64,000 nt of DNA from Glycomyces artemisiae (lineage in GTDB: Bacteria > Actinomycetota > Actinomycetes > Mycobacteriales > Micromonosporaceae). Position numbers and translations under genes: made by a program. The stretch is from NCBI RefSeq assembly GCF_003002955.1, contig NZ_PVTJ01000002.1:496001-560000 (forward strand), read 5' to 3'. The notes beneath the pieces were generated by a model. That model was not told where the DNA came from and ran no database searches. It saw only the letters and a program-made list of their open reading frames with translations. Positions 25,413-33,952 of this stretch are shown here, one piece after another (the stretch's first letter is position 1; every line of letters begins with the position of its first letter).

Positions 25413-27602
25413 ATGGCCGGCACCCCGCTCGACAAGCGGAAGCTCCGCGAGCATGCGCGCTCGCAGGTCTCGCGCGCCCGAGAGACGTTGCGGCAGTGGG
25501 AGGTCCTCGCCTCCGCGCCCGCGCAGCTGCGGAAGTCCCTGCGCGGCCATGTCGCGGCCATCGCGCACGAGGAGGTCGCCGGGCGGCTCGTGACGATGCG
25601 GGTCACCGAGCTGAAGCAGGTCGCCAAGGGCCTGCGCCTGGCGAAGCTCGAAGCGGCGGGGATCACCACGGTCGCCGACGTCCTCGCGAACTCCCGCGAG
25701 CAGCTCCTCGCGATCCCGGGCGTCGGCGCGCAGACCGTCGACGAGGTCAAGGCCGCCGCCGAGCACTTCGCCGAGCGCTCCCGCGCCGACACCAGGCCCC
25801 GCTTCGACCCGCAGCGCCGCGATCCCCGCCACACCCGCATCCTCGCGCACCTGCGGGCCGAGCAGACCGCCTCCGCGGCCGTCGGCGACCTGCGCGAGAC
25901 CGTCCACCGCTTCCGCGAGCGCGCCATGCCGTACTTCGCCGCGGCCGACCGCGCCGGCAGCCGGCTCGCGATGCTCTTCTCAAGTCGCAAGCGCAAGGCC
26001 GAGACGCTCGCCCGCCTCGAAGTCCTCGAAGCGGTCAACGCCGCCCCCGAAACCCTTGCACTGGAACGCGACCTCGCCGCCGCCCTCGACCGCGCCCGCC
26101 CCGAGCGCTGGACCTCCGACGAGCTGTGGCGCGACTACGAGCGCCGCGCCGCCAGCGTCAACACCCAGCTCGCCAAGCTCACCGGCAGCGACGTCGAGGA
26201 CGCCGGGCGCGCCGAGGACTTCGTCGGCGCCGACCTGCGGCACGAGATCGAGACCCTCCCGTTCGACCGGTCGCTCCTGCGCACCGACCTCCGCTACTAC
26301 CAGCTGTTCGGCGCGAAGTACGCGGCCCACCAGCGCAAGGCGATCATCGGCGACGAGATGGGCCTCGGCAAGACCATCCAGGCCCTCGCCGTCGCGGCGC
26401 ACCTGGCCGCGAACGGCCAGCGACGCACCCTCGTCGTCTGCCCCGCCAGCGTCGTCCCCAACTGGCTCAACGAGATCCGCAAGCACACGCGCCTCGACGC
26501 GTTCAGCCTCCACGGCCCCGACCGGGAGGACGAGGCCCGCAGGTGGCTGCGCCGCGGCGGCGTCGCGGTCACCACCTTCAACACGATCGACCGGCTCGAC
26601 GTGCTCCCGCAGCGGTCGAGGTTCGCCCTCGTCATCGTCGACGAGGCCCACTACATCAAGAACCCGGACGCGAAGCGCAGCAAGGCCGTCGGCGACGTCA
26701 TCAGGCGCTCGAAGCGGGCCGTCCTCCTGTCCGGCACGCCCATGGAGAACCGCGTCCAGGAGTTCAAGGCCCTCGTCGGGCACCTGCGGCCCGACATCGC
26801 CGACCGCGTCGGCGAGGGCGACGACGTGGTCGGCGCGACCGAGTTCCGGCAGGTCGTCGCCCCGGTCTACCTGCGGCGCAACCAGGAGGACGTGCTCACC
26901 GAGCTCCCCGAGAAGATCGAGGTCGAGGAGTGGGTCCGGTTCAGCGCGCAGGACGAGGACGAGTACCGCGAGCAGGTGCGCCGCCGCAACCTCATGGGCA
27001 TGCGCCGCGCCTCCTCCGCGATGCCGGGCTCCGCGAAGCTGGAGCGCCTCGCCGAACTCGTCGACGACGCCGGGGACGAGGGCCAGAAGGTCATCGTGTT
27101 CTCGTACTTCCTCGACGTGCTCAAGGCCGTGGGAGAGCGGTTGGGGGACCGCGCGATCGGGCCGATCACCGGGAAGGCCGCCGCCCCGAAGCGCCAGGCG
27201 ATGGTCGACGCGTTCACGCGCCGCGAAGGCCCCGCGGTGATCCTCGCGCAGATCGAGGCGGGCGGCGTCGGCCTGAACATCCAGTCGGCGTCGGTGGTGG
27301 TCCTCGCTGAGCCGCAATGGAAGCCGAGCATCGAGCAGCAGGCCGTCGCGCGGGCGCACCGCATGGGCCAGACCCGCCGCGTCCAGGTGCACCGCCTGCT
27401 CGCCAAGGACGGCGTCGACGACCGCATCCGGGAAGTGCAGGAGCACAAGGAGCTCCTGTTCGAGCACTACGCCCGGCACAGCGACGCCAAGGGCACCGGC
27501 CCGATGGCGACCGCGACCGCCGTCGCCACCCTCGAAGACGACTCGATCCCGTTGGAGCAGCGCATCATCACCGCCGAGCGCGCCAGGCTCGGCCTCGGCT
27601 GA
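25413..27602 (+). CDS. SNF2-family helicase with N-terminal helix-hairpin-helix
   Basis: The 729-residue protein has helix-hairpin-helix motifs at about 75-115 (LLAIPGVGAQTVDEV), then an SNF2 motor: GDEMGLGKT (K320), VDEAH (410-413), SGTPMENR and, in the second lobe, the motif VI stretch ARAHRMGQTRR. SNF2 proteins use ATP to move along duplex DNA and push off bound proteins; the added HhH suggests recognition of unusual DNA such as junctions or repair intermediates. ATG 25413 follows CAGGAG. It is divergent from the cysteine-module gene. Bacterial SNF2 proteins may act in repair, in RNA polymerase recycling or in defence; nothing nearby supports defence. Confidence 0.88.
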   Translation: MAGTPLDKRKLREHARSQVSRARETLRQWEVLASAPAQLRKSLRGHVAAIAHEEVAGRLVTMRVTELKQVAKGLRLAKLEAAGITTVADVLANSREQLLAIPGVGAQTVDEVKAAAEHFAERSRADTRPRFDPQRRDPRHTRILAHLRAEQTASAAVGDLRETVHRFRERAMPYFAAADRAGSRLAMLFSSRKRKAETLARLEVLEAVNAAPETLALERDLAAALDRARPERWTSDELWRDYERRAASVNTQLAKLTGSDVEDAGRAEDFVGADLRHEIETLPFDRSLLRTDLRYYQLFGAKYAAHQRKAIIGDEMGLGKTIQALAVAAHLAANGQRRTLVVCPASVVPNWLNEIRKHTRLDAFSLHGPDREDEARRWLRRGGVAVTTFNTIDRLDVLPQRSRFALVIVDEAHYIKNPDAKRSKAVGDVIRRSKRAVLLSGTPMENRVQEFKALVGHLRPDIADRVGEGDDVVGATEFRQVVAPVYLRRNQEDVLTELPEKIEVEEWVRFSAQDEDEYREQVRRRNLMGMRRASSAMPGSAKLERLAELVDDAGDEGQKVIVFSYFLDVLKAVGERLGDRAIGPITGKAAAPKRQAMVDAFTRREGPAVILAQIEAGGVGLNIQSASVVVLAEPQWKPSIEQQAVARAHRMGQTRRVQVHRLLAKDGVDDRIREVQEHKELLFEHYARHSDAKGTGPMATATAVATLEDDSIPLEQRIITAERARLGLG

Positions 27603-27620
27603 CCCGGGTTATTGCGGTTG

Positions 27621-27642
27621 CGCCGCCGCCCCCGCGGCGGCG
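27621..27642 (+). terminator. 9-bp GC hairpin after the helicase gene
   Basis: CGCCGCCGC and GCGGCGGCG pair around a CCCC loop. It ends 3 nt before ATG 27646, so it may end helicase transcripts or shield the next start. No T-run follows. Confidence 0.4.
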
Positions 27643-27645
27643 ACC

Positions 27646-28230
27646 ATGCAGCGTATGGAAACACCCCGAACCCCCGACCGCCAGATCCGCGCGGTCTACG
27701 ACGCCGACACGATCACCGTCTACCAGGCGTACGACCCGCACATCGCCGACCCGGCGCTCGCCGCGCAGACGTTCGTCCCGCCGTTCAAGCGCGAGCGCAT
27801 GACGTGGATCAAGCCCTCGTTCCTGTGGATGATGTACCGCTGCGGCTGGGCGACCAAGCCCGGCCAGGCCCGCGTCCTCGCCGTCTCGATCACCCGCGGC
27901 GGCTTCGCCTGGGCCCTCGCCAACTCGTGCGGCAGCACCCCGGCCCCCGGCGAGACGCACGACGACTGGAAGCGCCGCCTGAAGGCCTCCCCGGTGCGCG
28001 TCCAGTGGGACCCCGAGAGGGACCTCCGCCTGGGCCGCCTCGACCACCGCTCGATCCAGATCGGTCTCGGCCCGGAGGCCGTCGATCGCTATGTGGGGGA
28101 GTGGATCACGGCGATCGAGGACGTCACGCCGCTGGCGCGGCGCATCGCCGCGCACCTCGGCGCCGGGGAGCAGGACCGCGCCCGCGACCTGCTCCCCGCG
28201 GAGCGCCCTTACCCGTTCGAGGCCGTGTAG
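27646..28230 (+). CDS. DUF4291-family protein
   Basis: The 194-residue protein matches the conserved layout of DUF4291: IRAVYDADTITVYQAY near the start, then FVPPFKRERMTWIKPSFLWMMYR. It is a soluble single-domain family of unknown function, widespread in actinobacteria and fungi. Neither possible start (27646 or ATG 27655) has a ribosome site; 27655 lies clear of the hairpin and may be the real one. The 3' end overlaps the facing expansin-like gene by 22 bp. Confidence 0.88.
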   Translation: MQRMETPRTPDRQIRAVYDADTITVYQAYDPHIADPALAAQTFVPPFKRERMTWIKPSFLWMMYRCGWATKPGQARVLAVSITRGGFAWALANSCGSTPAPGETHDDWKRRLKASPVRVQWDPERDLRLGRLDHRSIQIGLGPEAVDRYVGEWITAIEDVTPLARRIAAHLGAGEQDRARDLLPAERPYPFEAV

Positions 28231-29549
28231 GCGACCTCCGTGTAGGCCGTGCTGCACTGCGGGTTGCAGGTCGAGGGCAGGGAGAACGCGTAGACCCGGC
28301 CGTCGTTGATGAGCTGGTCGTTCACGTCGGTGACGCGGATCTGGAAGTCCGTGCCGGCCTCGGCGGTCGGTTCGAGGATGTAGGACTGTCCCATGTCGCC
28401 GTTCATCTCGGCGTCATGCCATGCGCCGTCGGCGAAGTACTCCACGCCGTGGATGCCGTTCGCGAGCTGCGAGACCGCGATCGCGCCCCAGTACTTCTGG
28501 GCGCCTTGGAGGAAGCCGATCTTGATGTCGCCGCTGTAGTCCGGCGCGGGGATGAACGACCAGGACACCTGGCGGTTGTTCCAGTGGTCGAGGAGGTCGC
28601 CGACCGGTGCGCCGTCCTGCTCGAACCGGTTGATCGAGGACGTGACCAGGTCGAGGTGGAACGGGTCGTCGCGGCACCAGGCGTTGGCGTCGCCGCAGCT
28701 GTCGGCGACGATCAGGTCGAGGGTGGCGCCGTTGTACTCGTCGGCGGTCCAGGAGCCGTTGCGGCAGAACGGCTGGCTCTGCGCGCCGTCGTTGACGCCG
28801 GTGCAGTAGTCGCCGATGTCGACGCGCACCCACCGGCCGCAGTTGGCGCCGTTGTCCCACAGCCCGATCTTGTCGGCCATGTCGGGCGGGATCGGCCGCG
28901 GGTAGAACGCGTAGTCGCCCGGGGTGTCGTAGACGTTGAGCGCCACGAAGTCCTGCGTCTCCAGTTCGGACTGCGGCAGTCCGCAACCGCCGTAGGGTGA
29001 TCCGAGGCCGCTGAAGTGGGTCGCGTTGCCGGTGTCGCCTTCGCCGCTCGGCGGCGGCGTGGTCTCCTCGGGAGGCGTGGTCTCCTCCGGCGGCGTGGTC
29101 GAGCCGGTGGGGGAGTCGGTCTCCTGGACGCCGCCGCAGGCGACGCCGTTGACCGTGAAGGAAGTCGGCACAGCGGCGGGCCCGCTCACGATGAGCCCGA
29201 ACAGCTCCCGCGTCTGCCCCGCCGAGATGGTCGCGTTCCATCCGGCGTCCGAACCGGTGAACCTCGCGCCGGACTGGGTCCAGTCGACGTTCCAGGCACT
29301 CTGGACCGTGCCGGACAGGTCGAACCCGATCCTCCAGCCGTCGACGCGCTCCGAGCCCGCGGTGAGCGAGACGTTCGCCTGGTGGCCGCCGCTCCAGCTG
29401 CTGACCACGTTGTACTGCACGGATTCGCACGCGGCGGCGTGTGCCGGGTTCGCCGCCACGATCGCCGCCGTCGCGGCGATCAGCGCTCCTGCCGCGACGG
29501 CGACGGCACTGAGCCGCCGCCTGCGCCGCCGCGCTCCTTGGACTTCCAT
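28209..29549 (-). CDS. secreted CBM2-expansin-like cellulose-binding protein
   Basis: The 446-residue protein has a signal peptide (cleaved near residue 38), a CBM2 cellulose-binding domain (about 41-138, Cys41 to Cys138), a Thr/Pro/Glu linker (141-173) with PPEETT repeats, and an expansin-like part: a double-psi barrel (about 174-310, with HFSGLGSPYGGCG and the Asp in VADSCGD) plus a beta-sandwich CBM63-like domain to the end. Expansins loosen cellulose without cutting it and can help cellulases. AAGGAGGAGG lies upstream of ATG 29549. It is divergent from the GH5 gene across a shared 101-bp control region. Confidence 0.87.
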   Translation of the reverse strand: MEVQGARRRRRRLSAVAVAAGALIAATAAIVAANPAHAAACESVQYNVVSSWSGGHQANVSLTAGSERVDGWRIGFDLSGTVQSAWNVDWTQSGARFTGSDAGWNATISAGQTRELFGLIVSGPAAVPTSFTVNGVACGGVQETDSPTGSTTPPEETTPPEETTPPPSGEGDTGNATHFSGLGSPYGGCGLPQSELETQDFVALNVYDTPGDYAFYPRPIPPDMADKIGLWDNGANCGRWVRVDIGDYCTGVNDGAQSQPFCRNGSWTADEYNGATLDLIVADSCGDANAWCRDDPFHLDLVTSSINRFEQDGAPVGDLLDHWNNRQVSWSFIPAPDYSGDIKIGFLQGAQKYWGAIAVSQLANGIHGVEYFADGAWHDAEMNGDMGQSYILEPTAEAGTDFQIRVTDVNDQLINDGRVYAFSLPSTCNPQCSTAYTEVAYTASNG

Positions 29550-29564
29550 GGCCCGTCCTCCTCC

Positions 29565-29593
29565 TTGACAGATGTATCCAGATACATCAATAT
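29565..29593 (+). promoter_or_regulatory. promoter of the GH5 gene
   Basis: TTGACA (29565-29570), a 17-bp spacer and CAATAT (29588-29593). The spacer is almost all taken by the inverted repeat at 29571-29588. Confidence 0.6.
29571..29588. promoter_or_regulatory. inverted repeat inside the GH5 promoter spacer
   Basis: GATGTATCCAGATACATC: two perfect 8-bp arms with a 2-nt centre. A protein bound here would block the promoter. The binding factor is not known to me. Confidence 0.75.
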
Positions 29594-29609
29594 GTAGGGA
29601 CGATACCCT

Positions 29610-29623
29610 TGGGATCGCTCCCA
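29610..29623. promoter_or_regulatory. CebR/CelR-like operator
   Basis: TGGGATCGCTCCCA fits the CebR/CelR operator TGGGAGCGCTCCCA at 13 of 14 bases. It lies in the divergent cellulose region, just after the GH5 promoter, which implies induction by cello-oligosaccharides. Confidence 0.8.
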
Positions 29624-29650
29624 GTCCAGTCTCACGTCAGGAGCCCCGGC

Positions 29651-31261
29651 ATGGCACCCGCGCGAAGTATTCGCCAGTTCCACAGAGCCGCAACAGCAGC
29701 GGTGCTCAGGGCACTCGCCGTGTTCGTCGCGGCCGGCCTCTTCGTACTGGGGCTCCCCTCCGCGCCCGCCAGCGCCCAGACGCAGGGCACCGGCACCGGC
29801 TTCCTCAGCACCGACGGCAGCCGCATCGTCGACGAGACCGGCGCCGAGGTGCGGCTCACCGGGATCAACTGGTTCGGCATGGAGACCGACAACCACACGT
29901 TCCACGGCCTGTGGGCCAACGCCCCCGCGACCTGGAGCGGCCAGCTCGACCGCATGGCCGAGCTCGGCTTCAACACCCTGCGCATCCCCTACACCGGCGA
30001 CTCGCTGCGCCCTGACGCCGAGGCCACGAGCGTCAACGACTACACCAATCCGGACCTGGTCGGCCTGCACCCCTTGGAGATCCTCGACAAGGTCATCGAC
30101 CACGCCGGAGACCTCGGCATGCGCGTCATCCTCGACCGCCACCGTCCCAGCGCCGCCGGGCAGACCGCCCTCTGGTACACCCCGCAGGTCTCCGAGCAGA
30201 GCATCATCGACGACTGGACGATGCTCGCCGAGCGCTACGCGGGCAATCCCACCGTGATCGGCGCGGACCTGTTCAACGAGCCGCACGCCGAAGGGACCCT
30301 TCCGAACGCGACCGGCTCCTGCTGGGGCTGCGGCGTCCAGTCGCGCGACTGGCGCCTGGCGGCCGAGCGCATCGGCAACGCCATCCTCGACGTCAACCCC
30401 GACTGGCTGATCCTCGTCGAAGGCGTCAGCACCGTCTCCGGCGGCCTCACGAACCAGTGGGACAACGACCCCGCCACCGACGACGAGAGCACCTGGTGGG
30501 GCGGCAATCTCAGCGCCGCCTTCGCGAACCCGGTCCGCCTCGACGTCCCCCACAAGCTCGTCTACTCCGCCCACGACTACGCGATCTCGGTCTACGACCG
30601 CCAGCCCTGGTTCGAGGACCCCGACTTCCCGAACAACCTCCCCGAGGTCTGGGACCACTTCTGGGGCGACCTCCACAAGCAGGACGTCGCGCCGGTCCTG
30701 GTGGGCGAGTTCGGCAGCACCCTCGCGAACCCGCTCGACACGCAGTGGCTCAACGCGCTCATGGACTACATGACCGACAACGGCATGTCCTTCACCTTCT
30801 GGGCCTGGAACCCCAACTCCGGCGACACCGGCGGCCTCGTCGACAACGACTGGTGGACCGTCAACCAGACCAAGTACAACATCCTCGAACCCCACCTCAA
30901 CCCGCCCGTCCCCGACGGCAACGGCTCCGGCGAAACCACCTCCCCGCCCACCCAGCCCACCGGCGCCTGCACCGCCGCCTACGCGATCACCGGCGGCTGG
31001 CCCGGCAACTTCCAGGCGAACGTCACCGTCAAGAACACCGGCTCGACCTCGTTGAACGGCTGGACCGTCAAGTGGACCTACGCAGGCGACGAGACGATCT
31101 ACAACTCCTGGAGCACCCAACTCACCCAATCAGGCAAGACCGTCACCGCCAAGGCCCCCGCCTCGAACGCCACCCTCGCGGCAGGCCAGCAGACAACCTT
31201 CGGCCTCCAAGGCACCTACACGGGAACGGCTGGAACCCCGCAACTCACCTGCACAGCCTGA
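29651..31261 (+). CDS. secreted GH5 endoglucanase with C-terminal CBM2
   Basis: The 536-residue protein has a signal peptide (cleaved near 42), a GH5 catalytic domain (about 45-415) with acid/base E210 in LFNEPH and nucleophile E353 in VGEFGS, a Gly/Ser/Thr/Pro linker (about 420-438) and a CBM2 (440-536, Cys440 to Cys534). Both catalytic residues are in place. It would cut beta-1,4-glucan, most likely cellulose. ATG 29651 follows CAGGAG; the longer frame from 29609 lies over the CebR-like site. Its partner across the divergent region is the expansin-like protein. Confidence 0.95.
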   Translation: MAPARSIRQFHRAATAAVLRALAVFVAAGLFVLGLPSAPASAQTQGTGTGFLSTDGSRIVDETGAEVRLTGINWFGMETDNHTFHGLWANAPATWSGQLDRMAELGFNTLRIPYTGDSLRPDAEATSVNDYTNPDLVGLHPLEILDKVIDHAGDLGMRVILDRHRPSAAGQTALWYTPQVSEQSIIDDWTMLAERYAGNPTVIGADLFNEPHAEGTLPNATGSCWGCGVQSRDWRLAAERIGNAILDVNPDWLILVEGVSTVSGGLTNQWDNDPATDDESTWWGGNLSAAFANPVRLDVPHKLVYSAHDYAISVYDRQPWFEDPDFPNNLPEVWDHFWGDLHKQDVAPVLVGEFGSTLANPLDTQWLNALMDYMTDNGMSFTFWAWNPNSGDTGGLVDNDWWTVNQTKYNILEPHLNPPVPDGNGSGETTSPPTQPTGACTAAYAITGGWPGNFQANVTVKNTGSTSLNGWTVKWTYAGDETIYNSWSTQLTQSGKTVTAKAPASNATLAAGQQTTFGLQGTYTGTAGTPQLTCTA

Positions 31262-31267
31262 GAACAA

Positions 31268-31296
31268 CCGGCCGCGGGCATCGGGCCCGCGGCCGG
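31268..31296. terminator. bidirectional hairpin between GH5 and protease genes
   Basis: Perfect 12-bp GC arms (31268-31279 and 31285-31296) with a 5-nt loop, between two convergent genes. No T-run on either side. Confidence 0.7.
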
Positions 31297-31308
31297 CCTC
31301 GCTGCCGC

Positions 31309-32508
31309 CTATTCCTTGAGCAGCACCGTCACGCCGAGCGCGTGGTCGAGGTCGTCCGCCAGGGTGAAGACGCTCTTGCCGCCGCAGAGGCCGACGTGGG
31401 ACCCGAAGGCGCGGTTCTGGTAGGACCAGCCGCCGCCCGAGTCGCCCTTCACGGTGTAGGCGTCCTTCATGCGGATCATGCTCTCGGTGAGGTAGCCCTC
31501 CAAGGTGCACGAGTAGAAGACGTTCTGGACGCCGATCGAGCAGCGCCGGACGTCGGTCTTGCGTCCGAAGACGCAGATGGACTCGCCGACCGAGACCTCC
31601 CACCACCGTTCGATGGAGAGCGTGTCGCGGCGCTTGTTCGCGGAGGAGTAGAACTCCGGCCGGTCGATCTGGGCGGTCGTGGTGTGCCACTCCACGTCGC
31701 CCCAGGTGCCGCGGTGCTGGGCCTGGAAGTCGAGGCTGACGGTGCCGGTCTCGGACGTCCAGGTCCCGGTGAGCCCCTGGCAGTGCCCGGCCGAGGTCGT
31801 GCCGCCGACGCCGTTCTCGTCGACCACGCTCCACCCGGTGGTGCAGGTGAAGTTGACGCCGGCGTACGCGGGCAGGCCGCCGTACGTGTACTGCACGGTG
31901 TTGCCGAGGTCGCCGACGACGTCGAGTGCGACGCCGTCCTGGAGTCCGCCGGAGAGCTCGCGGACGATCGCCTCCGGATCGGTCGGCAGGCCCGGTTGGG
32001 CGGCGACCTCGGCGCTGATCGTGCCGGTGGTGATGTCGACGCCGCTGGACAGGTCCGCGTATCCGAGCGCGACCAGCTCGCGGTTCAACTGCCGGTTGCG
32101 CTCCCTCAGTTCGAGGAACGAGAACCGCTGACCGTCGGCGATGACGACCTCCTGCCCGCTGGCGCGGACGGCCTCCAGGACGACCTCGTCGGCCTCGCCC
32201 TTGATGTACAGCGTCGGGATGCCGCCGGGACGCTCCGACAAGGCCGTGCCCACGAGCGCATCGAGGCGTTCGGCGGCGATGGCCGAAGTGATGCCGTCGA
32301 GTGCCTGGGCGACCCGGTGCTGGGCCTCCGCCTCCTCGAACGTCCACCCGAGGGCTTCGGCGGTGAGCGCGAGGTCTTCGCGCAGGCTCTCCTCAGCGGT
32401 CTGGTAGCCGGGATCGGCATCGTCCTGGGCGAAGGCGGCGGGCGGTGCGAGCAGCAGCGAGGGGATCGCGAGCGCGGCGACGAGGCGCGCCGCGAAGGGC
32501 TTGTTCAT
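31309..32508 (-). CDS. secreted trypsin-like serine protease with propeptide
   Basis: From ATG 32508 the 399-residue protein has a signal peptide (cleaved after AFA, residue 27), a helical propeptide (about 30-195) and a chymotrypsin-fold domain (about 196-399). The catalytic triad is H242 (SAGHC), D271 (WGDVEWH) and S357 (GDSGGGW), as in the alpha-lytic/streptogrisin group, which mature by removing their propeptide. Cysteine pairs fit this fold. The ribosome site is weak, so the start is less firm. It faces the GH5 gene and shares the hairpin between them. Confidence 0.88.
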   Translation of the reverse strand: MNKPFAARLVAALAIPSLLLAPPAAFAQDDADPGYQTAEESLREDLALTAEALGWTFEEAEAQHRVAQALDGITSAIAAERLDALVGTALSERPGGIPTLYIKGEADEVVLEAVRASGQEVVIADGQRFSFLELRERNRQLNRELVALGYADLSSGVDITTGTISAEVAAQPGLPTDPEAIVRELSGGLQDGVALDVVGDLGNTVQYTYGGLPAYAGVNFTCTTGWSVVDENGVGGTTSAGHCQGLTGTWTSETGTVSLDFQAQHRGTWGDVEWHTTTAQIDRPEFYSSANKRRDTLSIERWWEVSVGESICVFGRKTDVRRCSIGVQNVFYSCTLEGYLTESMIRMKDAYTVKGDSGGGWSYQNRAFGSHVGLCGGKSVFTLADDLDHALGVTVLLKE

Positions 32509-32738
32509 GGGGGTGTCCGATCTGGTCAGTGCCGGGCGGGGGTGGCCCAGGTTCACCGCCCTGGACTCCAAGTGACACTACCGATTCGGAGCGCGATCAT
32601 GGGGTCCCGAGTGGAGGCATGGCACGAACCAGCGACTCGCCGCCCGCCGACGGCCACCCCCAGTACGTCGAGGCGCGGGTCGGTATCGTGCTGGTGCGGC
32701 CCGATCGGGTCGGTGCGGCCCGGGAGAGGGGACGGTTC

Positions 32739-33710
32739 ATGGAGTACACGCGTGTGGGAGGGTCGGGCCTCAAGGTCAGCCGGATCGCGTTGGGGTGCAT
32801 GAGCTTCGGGCAGATGCCCGGGGACTCGGACGCATGGGCGCTCGGCCCCGAGGAGTCGGCGCCGCTGTTCCGCCAGGCGGTCGAACTGGGGATCACCTTC
32901 TGGGACACCGCGAACATGTACTGGGCCGGCAGCTCGGAGGAGCTGGTCGGCAAAGCGATCAAGGAGTACACCCGCCGCGAGGACGTGGTCCTCGCCACGA
33001 AGGTGTTCTTCAAGATGCACGACGGTCCAGGCGGCTCGGGTCTGTCGCGCAGGGCGATCCTCGAACAGATCGACGCCTCCTTGGGGCGGTTGGGAACCGA
33101 CTACGTCGACCTGTACCAGATCCACCGCTTCGACCCCGAGACGCCGGTCGAAGAGACCATGGAGGCACTGCACGACGTGGTGCGAGCGGGGAAGGTCCGC
33201 TACATCGGCGCGTCCTCGATGTGGGCCTGGCAGTTCGCGAAGATGCAGCACGTGGCCGAGGTGAACGGCTGGACCCGGTTCATCTCCATGCAGGACCAGT
33301 ACAACCTGATGCAGCGCGAGGAGGAGCGCGAGATGTTCGGCCTGCTCGCCGATCAGGGGGTCGGCAGCCTCCCGTGGAGCCCGCTCGCCAAGGGCCGCTT
33401 GGCCCGCCCTTGGGGCGAGCGAACGGCCCGGTCCGAGCGCGACCCGGCGGCCGCCCGCTATGACGGCGAGCGCGACCGTCCGATCGTGGAGGCCGTGGCC
33501 CGGATCGCGGAAGAGCGCGGCGTGCCCATGGCGCAGATCGCCCTCTCCTGGGTGCTCGGGAAGTCCCCGGTGACCGCTCCGATCGTGGGCCCCACGAAGC
33601 TCCACCACCTCGCCGATGCGGCGGCGGCCGTCGACCTCGAACTCACCGACGACGAGGTCGCGGCCCTGGAGGAGCCGTACACGCCGCGCCTTCCCACCGC
33701 CTTCAGCTAG
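32739..33710 (+). CDS. aldo/keto reductase
   Basis: The 323-residue protein has the AKR barrel signatures: catalytic Asp/Tyr in WDTANMYWAGSSEE, Lys in ATKVFF, His in YQIHRFD, and an NADPH-binding C-terminus with APIVGPTK. It reduces carbonyls with NADPH; the substrate cannot be told. Length and motifs are typical of the YajO/PhiC-type group. ATG 32739 is preceded by GAGAGGGG; a frame opening far upstream at 32445 has no support. It stands alone and is followed by a strong terminator. Confidence 0.92.
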   Translation: MEYTRVGGSGLKVSRIALGCMSFGQMPGDSDAWALGPEESAPLFRQAVELGITFWDTANMYWAGSSEELVGKAIKEYTRREDVVLATKVFFKMHDGPGGSGLSRRAILEQIDASLGRLGTDYVDLYQIHRFDPETPVEETMEALHDVVRAGKVRYIGASSMWAWQFAKMQHVAEVNGWTRFISMQDQYNLMQREEEREMFGLLADQGVGSLPWSPLAKGRLARPWGERTARSERDPAAARYDGERDRPIVEAVARIAEERGVPMAQIALSWVLGKSPVTAPIVGPTKLHHLADAAAAVDLELTDDEVAALEEPYTPRLPTAFS

Positions 33711-33750
33711 CCGCGCGGGGTCGGCTCTTGCCTGACCCCGGACAGCAGGA

Positions 33751-33776
33751 AAGCCGGGTCGATGACCCGGCTTTTT
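33751..33776. terminator. intrinsic terminator between the reductase gene and tRNA-Arg
   Basis: AAGCCGGGTC and GACCCGGCTT form a 10-bp stem with a 3-nt loop, followed by Ts for the plus strand. The symmetric A/T flanks would serve the tRNA transcript from the other side too. Confidence 0.9.
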
Positions 33777-33782
33777 CTGTGG

Positions 33783-33858
33783 TGGTGCGCCGCGAGGGAT
33801 TCGAACCCCCAACCTTCTGATCCGTAGTCAGATGCTCTATCCGTTGAGCTAGCGGCGC
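33783..33858 (-). tRNA. tRNA-Arg(ACG)
   Basis: A full cloverleaf can be drawn: acceptor GCGCCGC/GCGGCGC, anticodon arm TCTGA/TCAGA with loop CTACGGA (anticodon ACG, read as inosine), TTCGAAT in the T loop. CCA is encoded at 33785-33783. Confidence 0.95.
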
Positions 33859-33952
33859 CTGGCCCGGTTGAGCAGGCCGGGCATAACCTTACCTGGCCCG
33901 GGATCGCGCCTGCAACCGGGTTCGGTGGTGTGCTGTGGGTCATTCGTCCGGG

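Noticed and set aside
25413-27602. SNF2 helicase as part of a defence island.
   Set aside because: No nuclease, methylase or other defence partner lies nearby; DUF4291 and the cysteine-module gene do not suggest it.
33707-33943. A short minus-strand frame across the tRNA-Arg.
   Set aside because: It runs through the whole tRNA gene and the terminator; no ribosome site.
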